A stretch of 64,000 nt of DNA from Alkaliphilus serpentinus (GTDB taxonomy: Bacteria; Bacillota; Clostridia; Peptostreptococcales; Natronincolaceae), in assembly GCF_009017255.1 (NCBI RefSeq), contig NZ_WBZB01000037.1:1-64000 (forward strand), in the 5' to 3' direction. The notes beneath the pieces were generated by a model, which ran no database searches, was not told the DNA's origin, and saw nothing but the letters and a program-made list of their open reading frames with translations. This document shows positions 42,998 through 50,837 of this stretch, piece by piece; positions within the stretch are counted from its first letter, which is position 1; each line of letters starts with the position of its first letter. A program made the translations under genes and the position numbers.

Positions 42998-44224
42998 TTA
43001 GAATAGGTAAACCTTTACTGGTTGTCCCTTATGAACTCCCTCTTGATTTTGCTCTATAATGACGTAGCCTAGGGAATTTGTCATCATAGTTAACATCCCA
43101 GATTTTCCATGGAGGGGGTAAACCAGCTTTTTGTTTTCCTCCTCTTTAATATTCACCATTACATAATGCTCCCTTCCATCAGCTGATGGAATGTTCACTG
43201 TCATTTCTCCCAATATATAAGGTTTAGCTGATGTTACTCCTTGAATAGCTTCTATAAAGCTCCTTACTAGAACATTATAAACAACCAAAGCAGAAACCGG
43301 CTGGCCCGGCAGCCCAAAAACTGCTTTGTCATGCACCTTTCCTACTATTGTAGGTTTTCCTGGTTTTACTGCAATTCCATGAATGAAAACCCCCGGTTCA
43401 CCCAGTTGATTAATGGCATCCTTTGTAACATCCCGAGTTCCCATTGAGCTTCCACCAGAAACTAAGACCATATCACTAATTTGTAAAAACTCACTAATCT
43501 TAGTTTTTAACAACTGTAATTGATCCTTTACCACTGCTGTGGCTGTTACTTGGCAGCCATCCTTTATAAGGGCAGCAGCCAAGCTGTAGGTGTTCATATC
43601 CCGAATTTGTCCCCTTTTCATTTTATCCTGAGGGCCAACAATTTCGTCTCCGGTGGAGATTATTCCAACCCTCAACTTCTTAAAGACAGGTATTTCATTA
43701 AATCCCATACCCCCTAAAACACCAATATCTTGACCCCTTAATATCAAGCCCTTTTTTAAAACCATCTCACCCTCTTTAATATCCTCACCCTTTAAAAGAC
43801 AGTTTTCATGAGGGGCCACACCTTTATATATACATATTGTAGCATCATCTAGAGCTTCGGTATATTCAACCATCACTACACCGTCACTTCCTTCTGGAAG
43901 CATACCACCGGTTGGGACATAGCAGCATTCACCATCTTCAACCCTCAAGCTAGTAGACTTACCCATCTCAACCTCCCCCACTACGTTAAAGAAGCCAGGA
44001 AGTCCTTCACTGCAGCCTATAGTTGATTTTGACTTAACTGCATAGCCATCCACTGTAGATCTGTTAAAGTCTGGAACATTTATTGGAGATAAAATATCTT
44101 CTGCTAGTATTCGACCGGAGGCTTCATATAGAGATATGTATTCTATATCCATCCTCCAATTGTTAAAATTCTCCTTAGTTAATACCTTTGCTTCCTTCAT
44201 CGATAGGGTCTTTAATAGCTCCAT
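42998..44224 (-). CDS. moeA: Molybdopterin molybdenumtransferase MoeA
   Basis: This 408-residue stand-alone MoeA carries out the last step of Mo/W-pterin cofactor assembly: AMP is released and metal inserted. Motifs are NRSTVDGYAVK, GMLPEGSDGVVMVE, the SGGSSMGTRD box (molybdate site) and FGLPGQPVSALV. It is first in a three-gene operon (moeA, moeA-PBP, MOSC) and has a structured 5' leader with an intrinsic terminator before the start. GGGGAGG precedes the ATG. Two MoeA proteins may divide Mo and W. Confidence 0.95.
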   Translation of the reverse strand: MELLKTLSMKEAKVLTKENFNNWRMDIEYISLYEASGRILAEDILSPINVPDFNRSTVDGYAVKSKSTIGCSEGLPGFFNVVGEVEMGKSTSLRVEDGECCYVPTGGMLPEGSDGVVMVEYTEALDDATICIYKGVAPHENCLLKGEDIKEGEMVLKKGLILRGQDIGVLGGMGFNEIPVFKKLRVGIISTGDEIVGPQDKMKRGQIRDMNTYSLAAALIKDGCQVTATAVVKDQLQLLKTKISEFLQISDMVLVSGGSSMGTRDVTKDAINQLGEPGVFIHGIAVKPGKPTIVGKVHDKAVFGLPGQPVSALVVYNVLVRSFIEAIQGVTSAKPYILGEMTVNIPSADGREHYVMVNIKEEENKKLVYPLHGKSGMLTMMTNSLGYVIIEQNQEGVHKGQPVKVYLF

Positions 44225-44308
44225 TAAAAATCCTCCCCTTTATGTTTAATTGGTAAATTGGTGAATTTCAAGTTGAATTCATTGTTATTATATGTATTGG
44301 AGATCAAA

Positions 44309-44346
44309 ATATAAAAAATAAAAGCCAACCCTATGGATTAGCTTTT
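44309..44346 (-). terminator. Leader terminator of the moeA operon
   Basis: On the minus strand AAAAGCTAATCC/GGTTGGCTTTT (with wobble pairs) and a 3-base loop are followed by TTTTATTTTTTAT, 85 bases before the moeA start. This is an attenuator position. Confidence 0.75.
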
Positions 44347-44472
44347 TAACAGTAGCTTTATATTCTATGCTAATAAATTTCCTTTCCAAGGGTGGGAGGT
44401 AAAGGAATTTCTTCTTTTACCCATAGGTGATAAATCGTAGCTTAGGCCTTAGATTTATGCACTCGGAAATTT
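44309..44472 (-). promoter_or_regulatory. Candidate Mo/W-cofactor riboswitch in the moeA leader
   Basis: On the minus strand a three-way junction has P1 AAATTTCC/GGAAATTT (44375-44382, 44465-44472), a 10-base arm ATAAATC..GATTTAT (44427-44462) and an arm GGTAAA/TTTACC (44398-44421) capped by GAAA. CCTAAG and TATGG are both present, the parts of the 11-nt GAAA receptor, but the intervening stem is not convincing. Downstream a 12-base terminator hairpin (44320-44346) precedes T-tracts. ATTAGC (44374-44369) can pair with GCTAAT of that hairpin (44342-44337), an antiterminator candidate. Position and layout fit a Moco/Tuco riboswitch; sequence class is not proven. Confidence 0.55.
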
Positions 44473-44551
44473 TCTATGAATCTAATCATAATCTTACCAT
44501 AATTCAGTAAATAGTTCAATAATATCCTAGAGTTGTAAAGTCCTTAGAGGT

Positions 44552-44572
44552 ATGACGGCTTTTCATCAGTCT
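44552..44572. repeat. Truncated end of the palindromic repeat
   Basis: The sequence from 44552 to 44572 (ATGACGGC to CAGTCT) matches the right end of copy B at 45024-45044, with two differences. The rest of the element is absent here. Confidence 0.7.
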
Positions 44573-44575
44573 AAA

Positions 44576-44611
44576 ATGAAGAGGGAGTAGCCTAGGCCAC
44601 TCCCTCTTCAT
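44576..44611. terminator. Near-perfect 36-base palindrome adjoining a truncated repeat
   Basis: Arms of 13 bases (ATGAAGAGGGAGT, ACTCCCTCTTCAT) enclose AGCCTAGGCC, itself containing the palindrome GCCTAGGC. On the minus strand the stem is followed by TTTTAG. It may be a terminator. Confidence 0.65.
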
Positions 44612-44651
44612 GAAGATAACATTGGGAAATTATCTTTTATTTGTAGTTTAA

Positions 44652-44727
44652 AAAGCAGCTTTTAATGCAGCGAGGAGACTGCATATCTGACAATTAAGTC
44701 AGCGGGGATATTGGGGAGTGCTGCTTT
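44652..44727. ncRNA. Candidate three-way-junction RNA element
   Basis: P1 AAAGCAGC/GCTGCTTT (44652-44659, 44720-44727), P2 ATGCAG/CTGCAT (44665-44670, 44679-44684, loop CGAGGAGA) and P3 CTGAC/GTCAG (44687-44691, 44698-44702, loop AATTAA) close a junction with a G-rich connector (CGGGGATATTGGGGAGT). All pairs are Watson-Crick. Plus-strand loops are purine-rich, but no plus-strand gene follows for 4 kb; the minus strand has a T-run after P1. Strand and class are open. Confidence 0.5.
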
Positions 44728-44889
44728 CTAATAACTAACTAAAAGGATTAATAAGTATGGATTATATTATGTAATAGTATATCATACTAAAAAAATAATT
44801 CATAGTCTTTTAGTAAAAAAAGTTATAAAAGTAACAATCTATTTATTGTGCTATACTATTTATGATATTGTATGTTATATATATGAATA

Positions 44890-44911
44890 AGGAGACTCTA
44901 ATGAGTCTCCT
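44890..44911. repeat. Distal copy of a duplicated terminator hairpin flanking copy B
   Basis: A 22-base hairpin sequence (AGGAGACTC..GAGTCTCCT) is identical to the one at 45047-45068, which contains the ftsH stop codon. Confidence 0.85.
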
Positions 44912-44921
44912 CTATATAATG

Positions 44922-45046
44922 CAGACTGTTCAAAAGTCGTTAGAGTCGAGGCGCAAGGAAAGACAGCGATTGCCGCGTATACATCAATACGTAAGAATGC
45001 TGTTTTTTTGCAGCAACGAAGAATATGGCGGCTTTTCACCAGTCTG
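44922..45046. repeat. Palindromic dispersed repeat, copy B
   Basis: This 125 bp imperfect palindrome is homologous to 5943-6064. Outer arms CAGACTG/CAGTCTG (44922-44928, 45040-45046), AAAAG/CTTTT, middle ACAGC/GCTGT and apical CGTAT/ATACG (44976-44980, 44987-44991). It sits between two identical 22 bp hairpins. Confidence 0.85.
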
Positions 45047-45068
45047 AGGAGACTCTAATGAGTCTCCT
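45047..45068. repeat. Gene-proximal copy of the duplicated hairpin, overlapping the ftsH stop
   Basis: This is identical to 44890-44911. The ftsH stop codon (45055-45057) lies in its loop region. No T-run follows this copy on the minus strand, whereas the distal copy is followed by TTATTCAT. Confidence 0.85.
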
Positions 45069-46812
45069 GGATAATTTGGTCTATATCTCCTTCATTTAAG
45101 GTTTCCCTCTCAAGAAGGCCTATTGTAATTCCCTCCACCAGATGCATATTTTTTTTTAACATTTCTCTTGTTTCTCTATATAACTGATCCATAGTCTCGT
45201 TGCATTCCTTCACAAATCCTTGGTCTGCACCTTGTTGTCCCATTAGAATATCATAATTTAACATCCCTAGCTTTTCACTCATACCAAATCGCTTCATCAT
45301 AACGACTAAGGTTTCTGTTGCTTTTTGGATATCGTTACTGGCTCCCGTTGTTATATTGTCCTTCCCAAAGATAAGCTCTTCAACTGCTCTACCTGCCAAT
45401 GCAATTTTAATATTATCCAGCATATCTTTTTTGGTATGAAACATTCTATCAGGAGGGATATTCATGCTGAAACCTCCAGCCCCATTGGTACTTGGTATGA
45501 TTGTAACCTTAGTAACCTTATTTAATGGGCACAGAAGCTTTGTTGCAACGGTATGACCAGCCTCATGATATGCAGTTATTTTTCTTTCTTGTATAGAAAT
45601 CTGTCCCCTATCCTTTTTCTCTTCTCCTGCAATAACCTTATAAAAGGCCTTATCTATATGATTCTGCATAATAGATTGGGTATTTTCTCTAGCGGCATAT
45701 ATGGCCGCTTCATTCATAAGATTCTCTAGCTTAGCACCGCTAAAATAAACCGTCTGTTGAGCCAACTGCCCTATATCTACGGTAGTTGAGACAGGTCTGT
45801 TTTGCGTATATAGCTCTAATATTTCCCTTCTTGCCTGTAAATCTGGTAGACCCACTTCAATTTGTCTATCAAATCTCCCGGGTCTTAATAGGGCATCATC
45901 TAAAGTATCTAGCCTATTGGTGGCAGCCAATACGATGATCCCATCGTTATCCTTAAAGCCAGACATCTCGGTTAAGAGGGCATTTAGGGTTCTATCAGAT
46001 TCATCACTGCCCCCCATACCACGATCCCTTTTTTTACCTAGGGCATCAATTTCATCTATAAATATGACGCATTTCTTTTTTTCACTAGCCTTCTTAAATA
46101 AACTTCTTATTCTGGCTGCACCAACTCCTACGTAGATTTGTACAAAGTCGGATCCGGAAACAGCCATAAAATCTACTCCTGCCTCACTGGCTAGGGCCTT
46201 TGCCATTAGAGTTTTACCAGTACCGGGAGGTCCATAAAGAATAACTCCCCTTGGCATCCTTGCTCCATAACGTCTATATTTGTCTGGATGTTTCAAAAAG
46301 TCCACCAGCTCTAAAAGACTTTCCTTGGCTTCTTGATTACCTGCTACTGAAGAGAAGGCAATTTGCTTTTCTCGTTTTGTAGAGTAATCTACTGAAGACA
46401 TTTTATCATATTCTTTAGATGCTTGATTGGTATTTTTCTTTGACAGATAAATCGCTAAAATAGACAAAACCGTTATGAAAACCACAAAGGAAATAAGTTG
46501 TGGTGCAGAGAATTCCTGATTTACCTCCTCCACTTCAATGGAGTGTTTCAGGAGGACTTCCTTTAAATCTTCTTTCCTTGGATTATCTGTTATAAAGGCT
46601 TGTCCATTGGCTAAAATCCCTTCAATATTTGCACCATCTGAAAGATAAACTTTTTTGATATTACTACCTTCTATATTCATTAAAAAATCATTATAGCTTA
46701 AGTTAATGGTTTCTACCTTCATGTATTTAAAATAATACAGAGTAGCTATCATACCAACAATTAACAAAGCTATCATTAGTCCAATTATTTGCTTTTTTCT
46801 TTTCTTTATCAA
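45055..46812 (-). CDS. ftsH: FtsH-type ATP-dependent zinc metalloprotease
   Basis: This 585-residue membrane protease degrades membrane and regulatory proteins. Two N-terminal helices (about 9-27 and 107-125) flank a small external domain. An AAA ATPase follows, with Walker A YGPPGTGKT near residue 197, Walker B CVIFIDEIDAL and the pore FVQIYVG, then an M41 peptidase with HEAGH near residue 415. It is shorter than the usual 640-660 residues because the C-terminal tail is short, and may be a paralog of the main FtsH. The start is TTG with AAAGGGGG 8 bases upstream. Confidence 0.93.
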   Translation of the reverse strand: MIKKRKKQIIGLMIALLIVGMIATLYYFKYMKVETINLSYNDFLMNIEGSNIKKVYLSDGANIEGILANGQAFITDNPRKEDLKEVLLKHSIEVEEVNQEFSAPQLISFVVFITVLSILAIYLSKKNTNQASKEYDKMSSVDYSTKREKQIAFSSVAGNQEAKESLLELVDFLKHPDKYRRYGARMPRGVILYGPPGTGKTLMAKALASEAGVDFMAVSGSDFVQIYVGVGAARIRSLFKKASEKKKCVIFIDEIDALGKKRDRGMGGSDESDRTLNALLTEMSGFKDNDGIIVLAATNRLDTLDDALLRPGRFDRQIEVGLPDLQARREILELYTQNRPVSTTVDIGQLAQQTVYFSGAKLENLMNEAAIYAARENTQSIMQNHIDKAFYKVIAGEEKKDRGQISIQERKITAYHEAGHTVATKLLCPLNKVTKVTIIPSTNGAGGFSMNIPPDRMFHTKKDMLDNIKIALAGRAVEELIFGKDNITTGASNDIQKATETLVVMMKRFGMSEKLGMLNYDILMGQQGADQGFVKECNETMDQLYRETREMLKKNMHLVEGITIGLLERETLNEGDIDQIIQETH

Positions 46813-46842
46813 TGTTATATCCCCCTTTGTTAATCATTCACT

Positions 46843-46885
46843 AAAAAAATAGACCTAACCCATAGGGCAGGCTATGTATATGATT
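46843..46885 (-). terminator. Probable terminator upstream of ftsH
   Basis: On the minus strand a bulged CCC/GGG, CCT/AGG stem is followed by ATTTTTTT, downstream of the membrane-protein gene ending at 47001. Confidence 0.55.
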
Positions 46886-47000
46886 AATCCTCTGAAGGCC
46901 AGGGGTTTACATAAAATATGATACCATAAAAAACAAAAAAAATAAAGCCTGATGGCCATATTCTCCTTATGCAATAATATCCAGCTGATTAATGAATACT

Positions 47001-47309
47001 CTAATTCTTAATATAGTTGTCCCCATTCCCCTTTCTCATTCTCTTTGTTAAAAGGTCATAATTCCCCATGGCAGCAGCTGCCACTAAAAAACTATTGATG
47101 GTACTTAAGTAAACTAAAGAAAAGCTAATACCCTTCATAATGATGTTGCTGGTAAGGGTGACAATAAACGCTACAATTAAGGTGCTTATTTTTTTATCTA
47201 GGCTTTTTGGAAAGTAGTCCTTAATAAAATGAGTAATAAGATTGGTTATAAAGACTCCACCCGTAAAGCTATTAAGAAACTCAATTGAAATATAATTGAT
47301 TTCATTCAT
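47001..47309 (-). CDS. Small membrane protein with three helices
   Basis: This roughly 102-residue protein has three hydrophobic segments (FLNSFTGGVFITNLITHFI, then LIVAFIVTLTSNII, then FSLVYLSTINSFLVAAAAMG) and a basic C-terminal tail (LTKRMRKGNG). The pattern resembles holin-like or phage-derived small membrane proteins, but no lysis partner is present. GGAG lies 9 bases before the ATG at 47309; earlier in-frame ATGs at 47330 and 47315 are less well placed. The function is unknown. Confidence 0.6.
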   Translation of the reverse strand: MNEINYISIEFLNSFTGGVFITNLITHFIKDYFPKSLDKKISTLIVAFIVTLTSNIIMKGISFSLVYLSTINSFLVAAAAMGNYDLLTKRMRKGNGDNYIKN

Positions 47310-47367
47310 AATCATACACTCCAATCCCATATATCCATTGTATGATTATCAATAACAATTGTTCCAA

Positions 47368-47544
47368 CTAACCCTCTAAGAATTTCTTTTTTTCCTTGAT
47401 CATCTCATTATATTGAGTATTGGTAATTATCCCCTTCTCTTGAAAGTCTTTAAGAAGTTTTATAAAGGTCTTAGTAACCTCTTTAAGCTCTTCTTCCACT
47501 TCCATTATGAGCTTATCTTCCTCTGGCAACCGACCATTAGTCAT
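47368..47544 (-). CDS. Small hypothetical helical protein, 58 residues
   Basis: This short frame was found in the gap. It is charged and helical, beginning MTNGRLPEEDKLIMEVEEEL and ending KEKKKFLEG. The pattern suggests a coiled coil or helical hairpin. AAGGGGG precedes the ATG. It lies between tRNA-Ala and the small membrane protein gene. No family is recognised. Confidence 0.6.
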   Translation of the reverse strand: MTNGRLPEEDKLIMEVEEELKEVTKTFIKLLKDFQEKGIITNTQYNEMIKEKKKFLEG

Positions 47545-47735
47545 TTTTTTTCCCCCTTCGTAAAGTAATGCTTATATGAAATATAGACAAGTATTTTATA
47601 TTTTATTCCATGTTTATCAAAAATATTCTTGTGTTATAAGATTATCCGCCCTGAGCAAATAACTACTTCTACATAAAATGGGAAATTCCTCCTCAAAAAA
47701 GTCTTAAAATATAGCTCATTATCAAAAATTACTAC

Positions 47736-47764
47736 TTGATATTGTTAGAGATATTGTATATAAT
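47736..47764 (+). promoter_or_regulatory. Promoter of the tRNA-Ala gene
   Basis: TTGATA (47736-47741) and a perfect TATAAT (47759-47764) are separated by 17 bases, 12 bases upstream of the tRNA. Confidence 0.8.
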
Positions 47765-47776
47765 TAATTGGTACCC

Positions 47777-47852
47777 GGGGGCGTAGTTCAGCTGGGAGAA
47801 CGCTTGACTGGCAGTCAAGAGGTCAGGGGTTCAAGTCCCCTCGTCTCCACCA
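47777..47852 (+). tRNA. tRNA-Ala (anticodon GGC)
   Basis: This is a 76-base tRNA with encoded CCA. The acceptor stem GGGGGCG pairs with CGTCTCC and carries the G3-U70 wobble that identifies tRNA-Ala. The anticodon stem CTTGA/TCAAG holds the loop CTGGCAG, giving anticodon GGC, which reads GCC. Confidence 0.96.
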
Positions 47853-47859
47853 GTGAATA

Positions 47860-47892
47860 AAAAATAGGACTAAAATGATAGTCCTATTTTTT
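47860..47892 (+). terminator. Intrinsic terminator after tRNA-Ala
   Basis: ATAGGACTA/TAGTCCTAT with a 6-base loop is followed by seven T. Confidence 0.88.
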
Positions 47893-47913
47893 TATGTCAA
47901 TTAAATTATAGCT

Positions 47914-48831
47914 TTATAAGTTTTCTAAGTGGAGTCCCAATTTTTTCAAATCCTCTGGCAGCTGTGCTTCAACCTCTATTTTTTCTCTAAAACGGGGCTG
48001 GAAAAGCTTTAAATAGGCGGCATGTAGGGCCTGCCTACTAAATTTAATGGTGCCGCCTTCATTATATAAGCTATCACCAATCAGTGGATGTCCTAAATAG
48101 GCCATATGTACCCTTATTTGATGGGTTCTACCCGTTAAAAGTTCTACCAGAACAACGGTGGAGTTTTTATATCGTCGAAGAACCTTGTACTTACTGATAG
48201 AGGTCTGCCCCCTATCATCAACTATTCTTCTTATACTATCATCCGATGGTCTATATATGGGAGCATCGATGGTTCCTTCTTCATCCTCAACCACGCCCTC
48301 TACAAAGGCAATGTATTTTTTCTGAATCTTATCCTCCTGCATCATTTGAGATAAAACATGATGGGAATAAGGATTTTTTGCAATAATTAGTAGGCCAGAG
48401 GTATCCATATCTAAGCGATTCACAAATCGTATCCTACAGGTTTTTCCTTGACTTTGCAAATAATAGGCAGCTGCATTGGCAATTGTGGAGTTGGGATGAC
48501 TTTTTGTTGGGTGGGATACAATGCCAGGCTGTTTATTAATAATAATTAAGTCAACGTCCTCATATACAATATTTAAGGGAATATCCTGAGGCTCAAATTG
48601 ATTAGGGGGCTCCTCCATATCTACTTGTATGATATCCCCTTCCTTAACAAGGGTATGATATTTTACATATTGCTGGTTTAAATAAACCCCTTCCCCATGC
48701 TTAAGCTTGGTCAGCAAACGGCTGGAAAAGTCCAGTTTGCTTCTAAGGACAGACTTAATGGTTTTACCATCGTCCTCCCTTTCTGTTTTGTAAACCATTA
48801 TTGTCTCTGTTTGATTTTCTTTTATAAGCAT
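47914..48831 (-). CDS. RluA-family pseudouridine synthase
   Basis: This 305-residue enzyme isomerises uridine to pseudouridine in rRNA or tRNA. An N-terminal S4-like domain (residues 10-80, with LTKLKHGEGVYLN) precedes the catalytic domain, which has the catalytic Asp in NRLDMDTSGLLI, LTGRTHQIRVH and HPLIGDSLY. Its exact target (RluD, RluC or YhcT-like) is not resolved. The ATG at 48831 was preferred (AGGTGA upstream). It converges with tRNA-Ala. Confidence 0.93.
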   Translation of the reverse strand: MLIKENQTETIMVYKTEREDDGKTIKSVLRSKLDFSSRLLTKLKHGEGVYLNQQYVKYHTLVKEGDIIQVDMEEPPNQFEPQDIPLNIVYEDVDLIIINKQPGIVSHPTKSHPNSTIANAAAYYLQSQGKTCRIRFVNRLDMDTSGLLIIAKNPYSHHVLSQMMQEDKIQKKYIAFVEGVVEDEEGTIDAPIYRPSDDSIRRIVDDRGQTSISKYKVLRRYKNSTVVLVELLTGRTHQIRVHMAYLGHPLIGDSLYNEGGTIKFSRQALHAAYLKLFQPRFREKIEVEAQLPEDLKKLGLHLENL

Positions 48832-49045
48832 ATTAATCACCTGTTTCTTAATTTAATGGATATTTATTGCATTAATATAATTCCCATTGTTATAATAATA
48901 GTGTAATGTGGTAGTTTTTTTCTTTACTATTATTTTGGATTTATTTCATATAGCGACACTTATATGTTATTATACCCATAGTCTGTACTAATGCAAGTAT
49001 GAACTTTAAATACTATTAATATGAAACAACATAAAGGAGAATATT

Positions 49046-49852
49046 ATGGAATTTAATAAAATTATAAATATTGTACATAGTGATACAAAATTCTCTATTG
49101 ATACTGCCAATTATCTAAGAGGAAAGCTTGAAAAACTGGGTTATTATGTAAGTGAGGTATTTGATTTTACTGCCGAGCTTGTTATTTGTATTGGTGGGGA
49201 TGGTTCATTTCTACGGGCTCTACATACTTATGATTTCGCTGATATTCCTATAGTTGGTATCAACACTGGTCACTTAGGCTTCTTCACAGAAATTAATCCT
49301 GATGAAATTGATGAGTTTTTAAATCGATATATTAATAAAGAATACTTCATAGATGAAATGAACCCCATAGAAGCAGTTATTTGTACCAGAACCAATTGTA
49401 TAAACGCAATGGGTTTAAATGAGATTGTTATTAAGGGCGATAAATCTAGAACTATCCATCTTGATATCTCTGTAGATGATCATTTAATACAGCGTTTTAG
49501 TGGAGATGGCATCTTAATATCAACCTCCACAGGCAGTACAGCCTATAACTATTCAGTAGGAGGCAGCATCGTTGACCCCAGATTAAATGTAATACAAGTA
49601 ACCCCATTGGCCCCCATTAATACCAATGCCTATAGATCCTTTACATCCAGCGTAATATTACCCTCCTATGCCACACTAAAGGTGAATCCAGAGTACCGTT
49701 TTGAGGATTCAATTGTTATCGTAAGCGATGGTGCAGAACATAGGCATGATAGCATTATAGAAATATCCTTAAGATTATCAGAGCTAAACATTAGAATGCT
49801 TCGATTAAAGGGCTCAGAATTTTGGAGTAAGGTTATTGATAAATTTCTATAA
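49046..49852 (+). CDS. nadK: NAD kinase
   Basis: This 268-residue NAD kinase makes NADP from NAD and ATP (or polyphosphate). It has the GGDGSFLRALH motif near residue 50, GINTGHLGFFTEI, and the conserved STSTGSTAYNYSVGG segment that binds NAD. Length matches bacterial enzymes. AAAGGAGA precedes the ATG. It is monocistronic with a terminator. Confidence 0.95.
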   Translation: MEFNKIINIVHSDTKFSIDTANYLRGKLEKLGYYVSEVFDFTAELVICIGGDGSFLRALHTYDFADIPIVGINTGHLGFFTEINPDEIDEFLNRYINKEYFIDEMNPIEAVICTRTNCINAMGLNEIVIKGDKSRTIHLDISVDDHLIQRFSGDGILISTSTGSTAYNYSVGGSIVDPRLNVIQVTPLAPINTNAYRSFTSSVILPSYATLKVNPEYRFEDSIVIVSDGAEHRHDSIIEISLRLSELNIRMLRLKGSEFWSKVIDKFL

Positions 49853-49884
49853 GCATTAATAAACAACAACAATTAGTTCAATCT

Positions 49885-49917
49885 AAAAACTTAACCCTTC
49901 TGGGTTGAGTTTTTTTA
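49885..49917. terminator. Bidirectional terminator after nadK
   Basis: AAACTTAACCC/GGGTTGAGTTT with a 4-base loop and T7 lies between two converging stops. Confidence 0.88.
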
Positions 49918-50823
49918 CAAATAGCCTTGATTTGCAAATAAGATGATTCCTTCTAAAAATTTCTTTACATTTATTTTTCCCCGATACTTGCTTTTACCCT
50001 TTATATAATCCATTTCCATTCGAACCTCTTGGAAATCGAATAGAGTATTTGAGTAGGTTGTAAAGGTAATGTCTCCGTAATCTTCTATGCCTATGCTGGC
50101 AATGTTTCTTATAGCTTTGGCTATGGCTCGTCGAACCCTTTGCTCTATAGCCTTTTCATTTGTTTCTAAGCCCTCCTCCATACTATTATAATAGTCGCAA
50201 AGAAGCTTATAAATATCAGATGTCTTATATCTGGTAAGGGTTTCGTTGTTCTCTATTCGATTACTGGTTAGAATATTTATAATTTCAATAAGATCCTTAC
50301 TACCAGCCTCACCTAATATTCCCAGCTGCGATAGTATCAGCTTAATCGGTTCCTTTATTCCTTTAACCTCTCTTATGCAATTATTGTCCTTGCTATTAAT
50401 ATCCTTTAGAAGTTTAAAGGCTGATTCTATATGCCTTAAGGTTTCTGTTAACTTATATTTCTCGATTACCTTTTTAATAACCGAGACAACTTCCTTCACA
50501 TTCACTGGCTTACTGATAAAGTATTCAATCCCTCCCTCATAAGCTTTAGCCATCATATCCTTAGAGCTCACTTGAGAGATCATAATAAATAGCATTTGGT
50601 TGTTAATGCTTTTAGCTTTTTCCACCAACTCAATACCATCTATATTGGGAAGGAGCAAATCTACAATTACGATATCTGGTTTAAAAAGAAATATATTTTT
50701 CAAACCTTCTTCACCATTGTCACTTTCACCAATAACATTGCCTAGTTTTTGAGTTTGAATGATATTTTTTATAATCTGCCTGATACTTATGTCATCATCA
50801 ATGATATAAATATTTAAATCCAT
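49915..50823 (-). CDS. GlnL-like response regulator with a YcbB domain
   Basis: This 302-residue response regulator has a receiver (residues 1-125) with phospho-acceptor Asp in DIVIVDLLLPN and the YFISKPVN Lys box. An uncommon C-terminal domain (residues 130-300; IEQRVRRAIAKAIRNIA helix, KFLEGIILF) matches the YcbB/GlnL type. In Bacillus, GlnK/GlnL control glutamine uptake. The kinase gene overlaps its upstream region. The ATG at 50823 follows GGGAGGAAG. Target genes here are unknown; a DAACS transporter lies 3 kb upstream on the same strand. Confidence 0.85.
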   Translation of the reverse strand: MDLNIYIIDDDISIRQIIKNIIQTQKLGNVIGESDNGEEGLKNIFLFKPDIVIVDLLLPNIDGIELVEKAKSINNQMLFIMISQVSSKDMMAKAYEGGIEYFISKPVNVKEVVSVIKKVIEKYKLTETLRHIESAFKLLKDINSKDNNCIREVKGIKEPIKLILSQLGILGEAGSKDLIEIINILTSNRIENNETLTRYKTSDIYKLLCDYYNSMEEGLETNEKAIEQRVRRAIAKAIRNIASIGIEDYGDITFTTYSNTLFDFQEVRMEMDYIKGKSKYRGKINVKKFLEGIILFANQGYL

Positions 50824-50837
50824 ATTACTTCCTCCCA

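Noticed and set aside
44375-44472. c-di-GMP-I (GEMM) riboswitch
   Set aside because: The GAAA cap and parts of the receptor are present, but the core CAGGGCAAACC segment of GEMM is absent.
44862-45047. Short plus-strand protein across the palindromic repeat
   Set aside because: It coincides with repeat copy B and the duplicated hairpin; no ribosome binding site or homology.
47001-47309. Prophage holin
   Set aside because: Three helices fit a holin, but there is no endolysin or other phage gene nearby, so I call it a small membrane protein.
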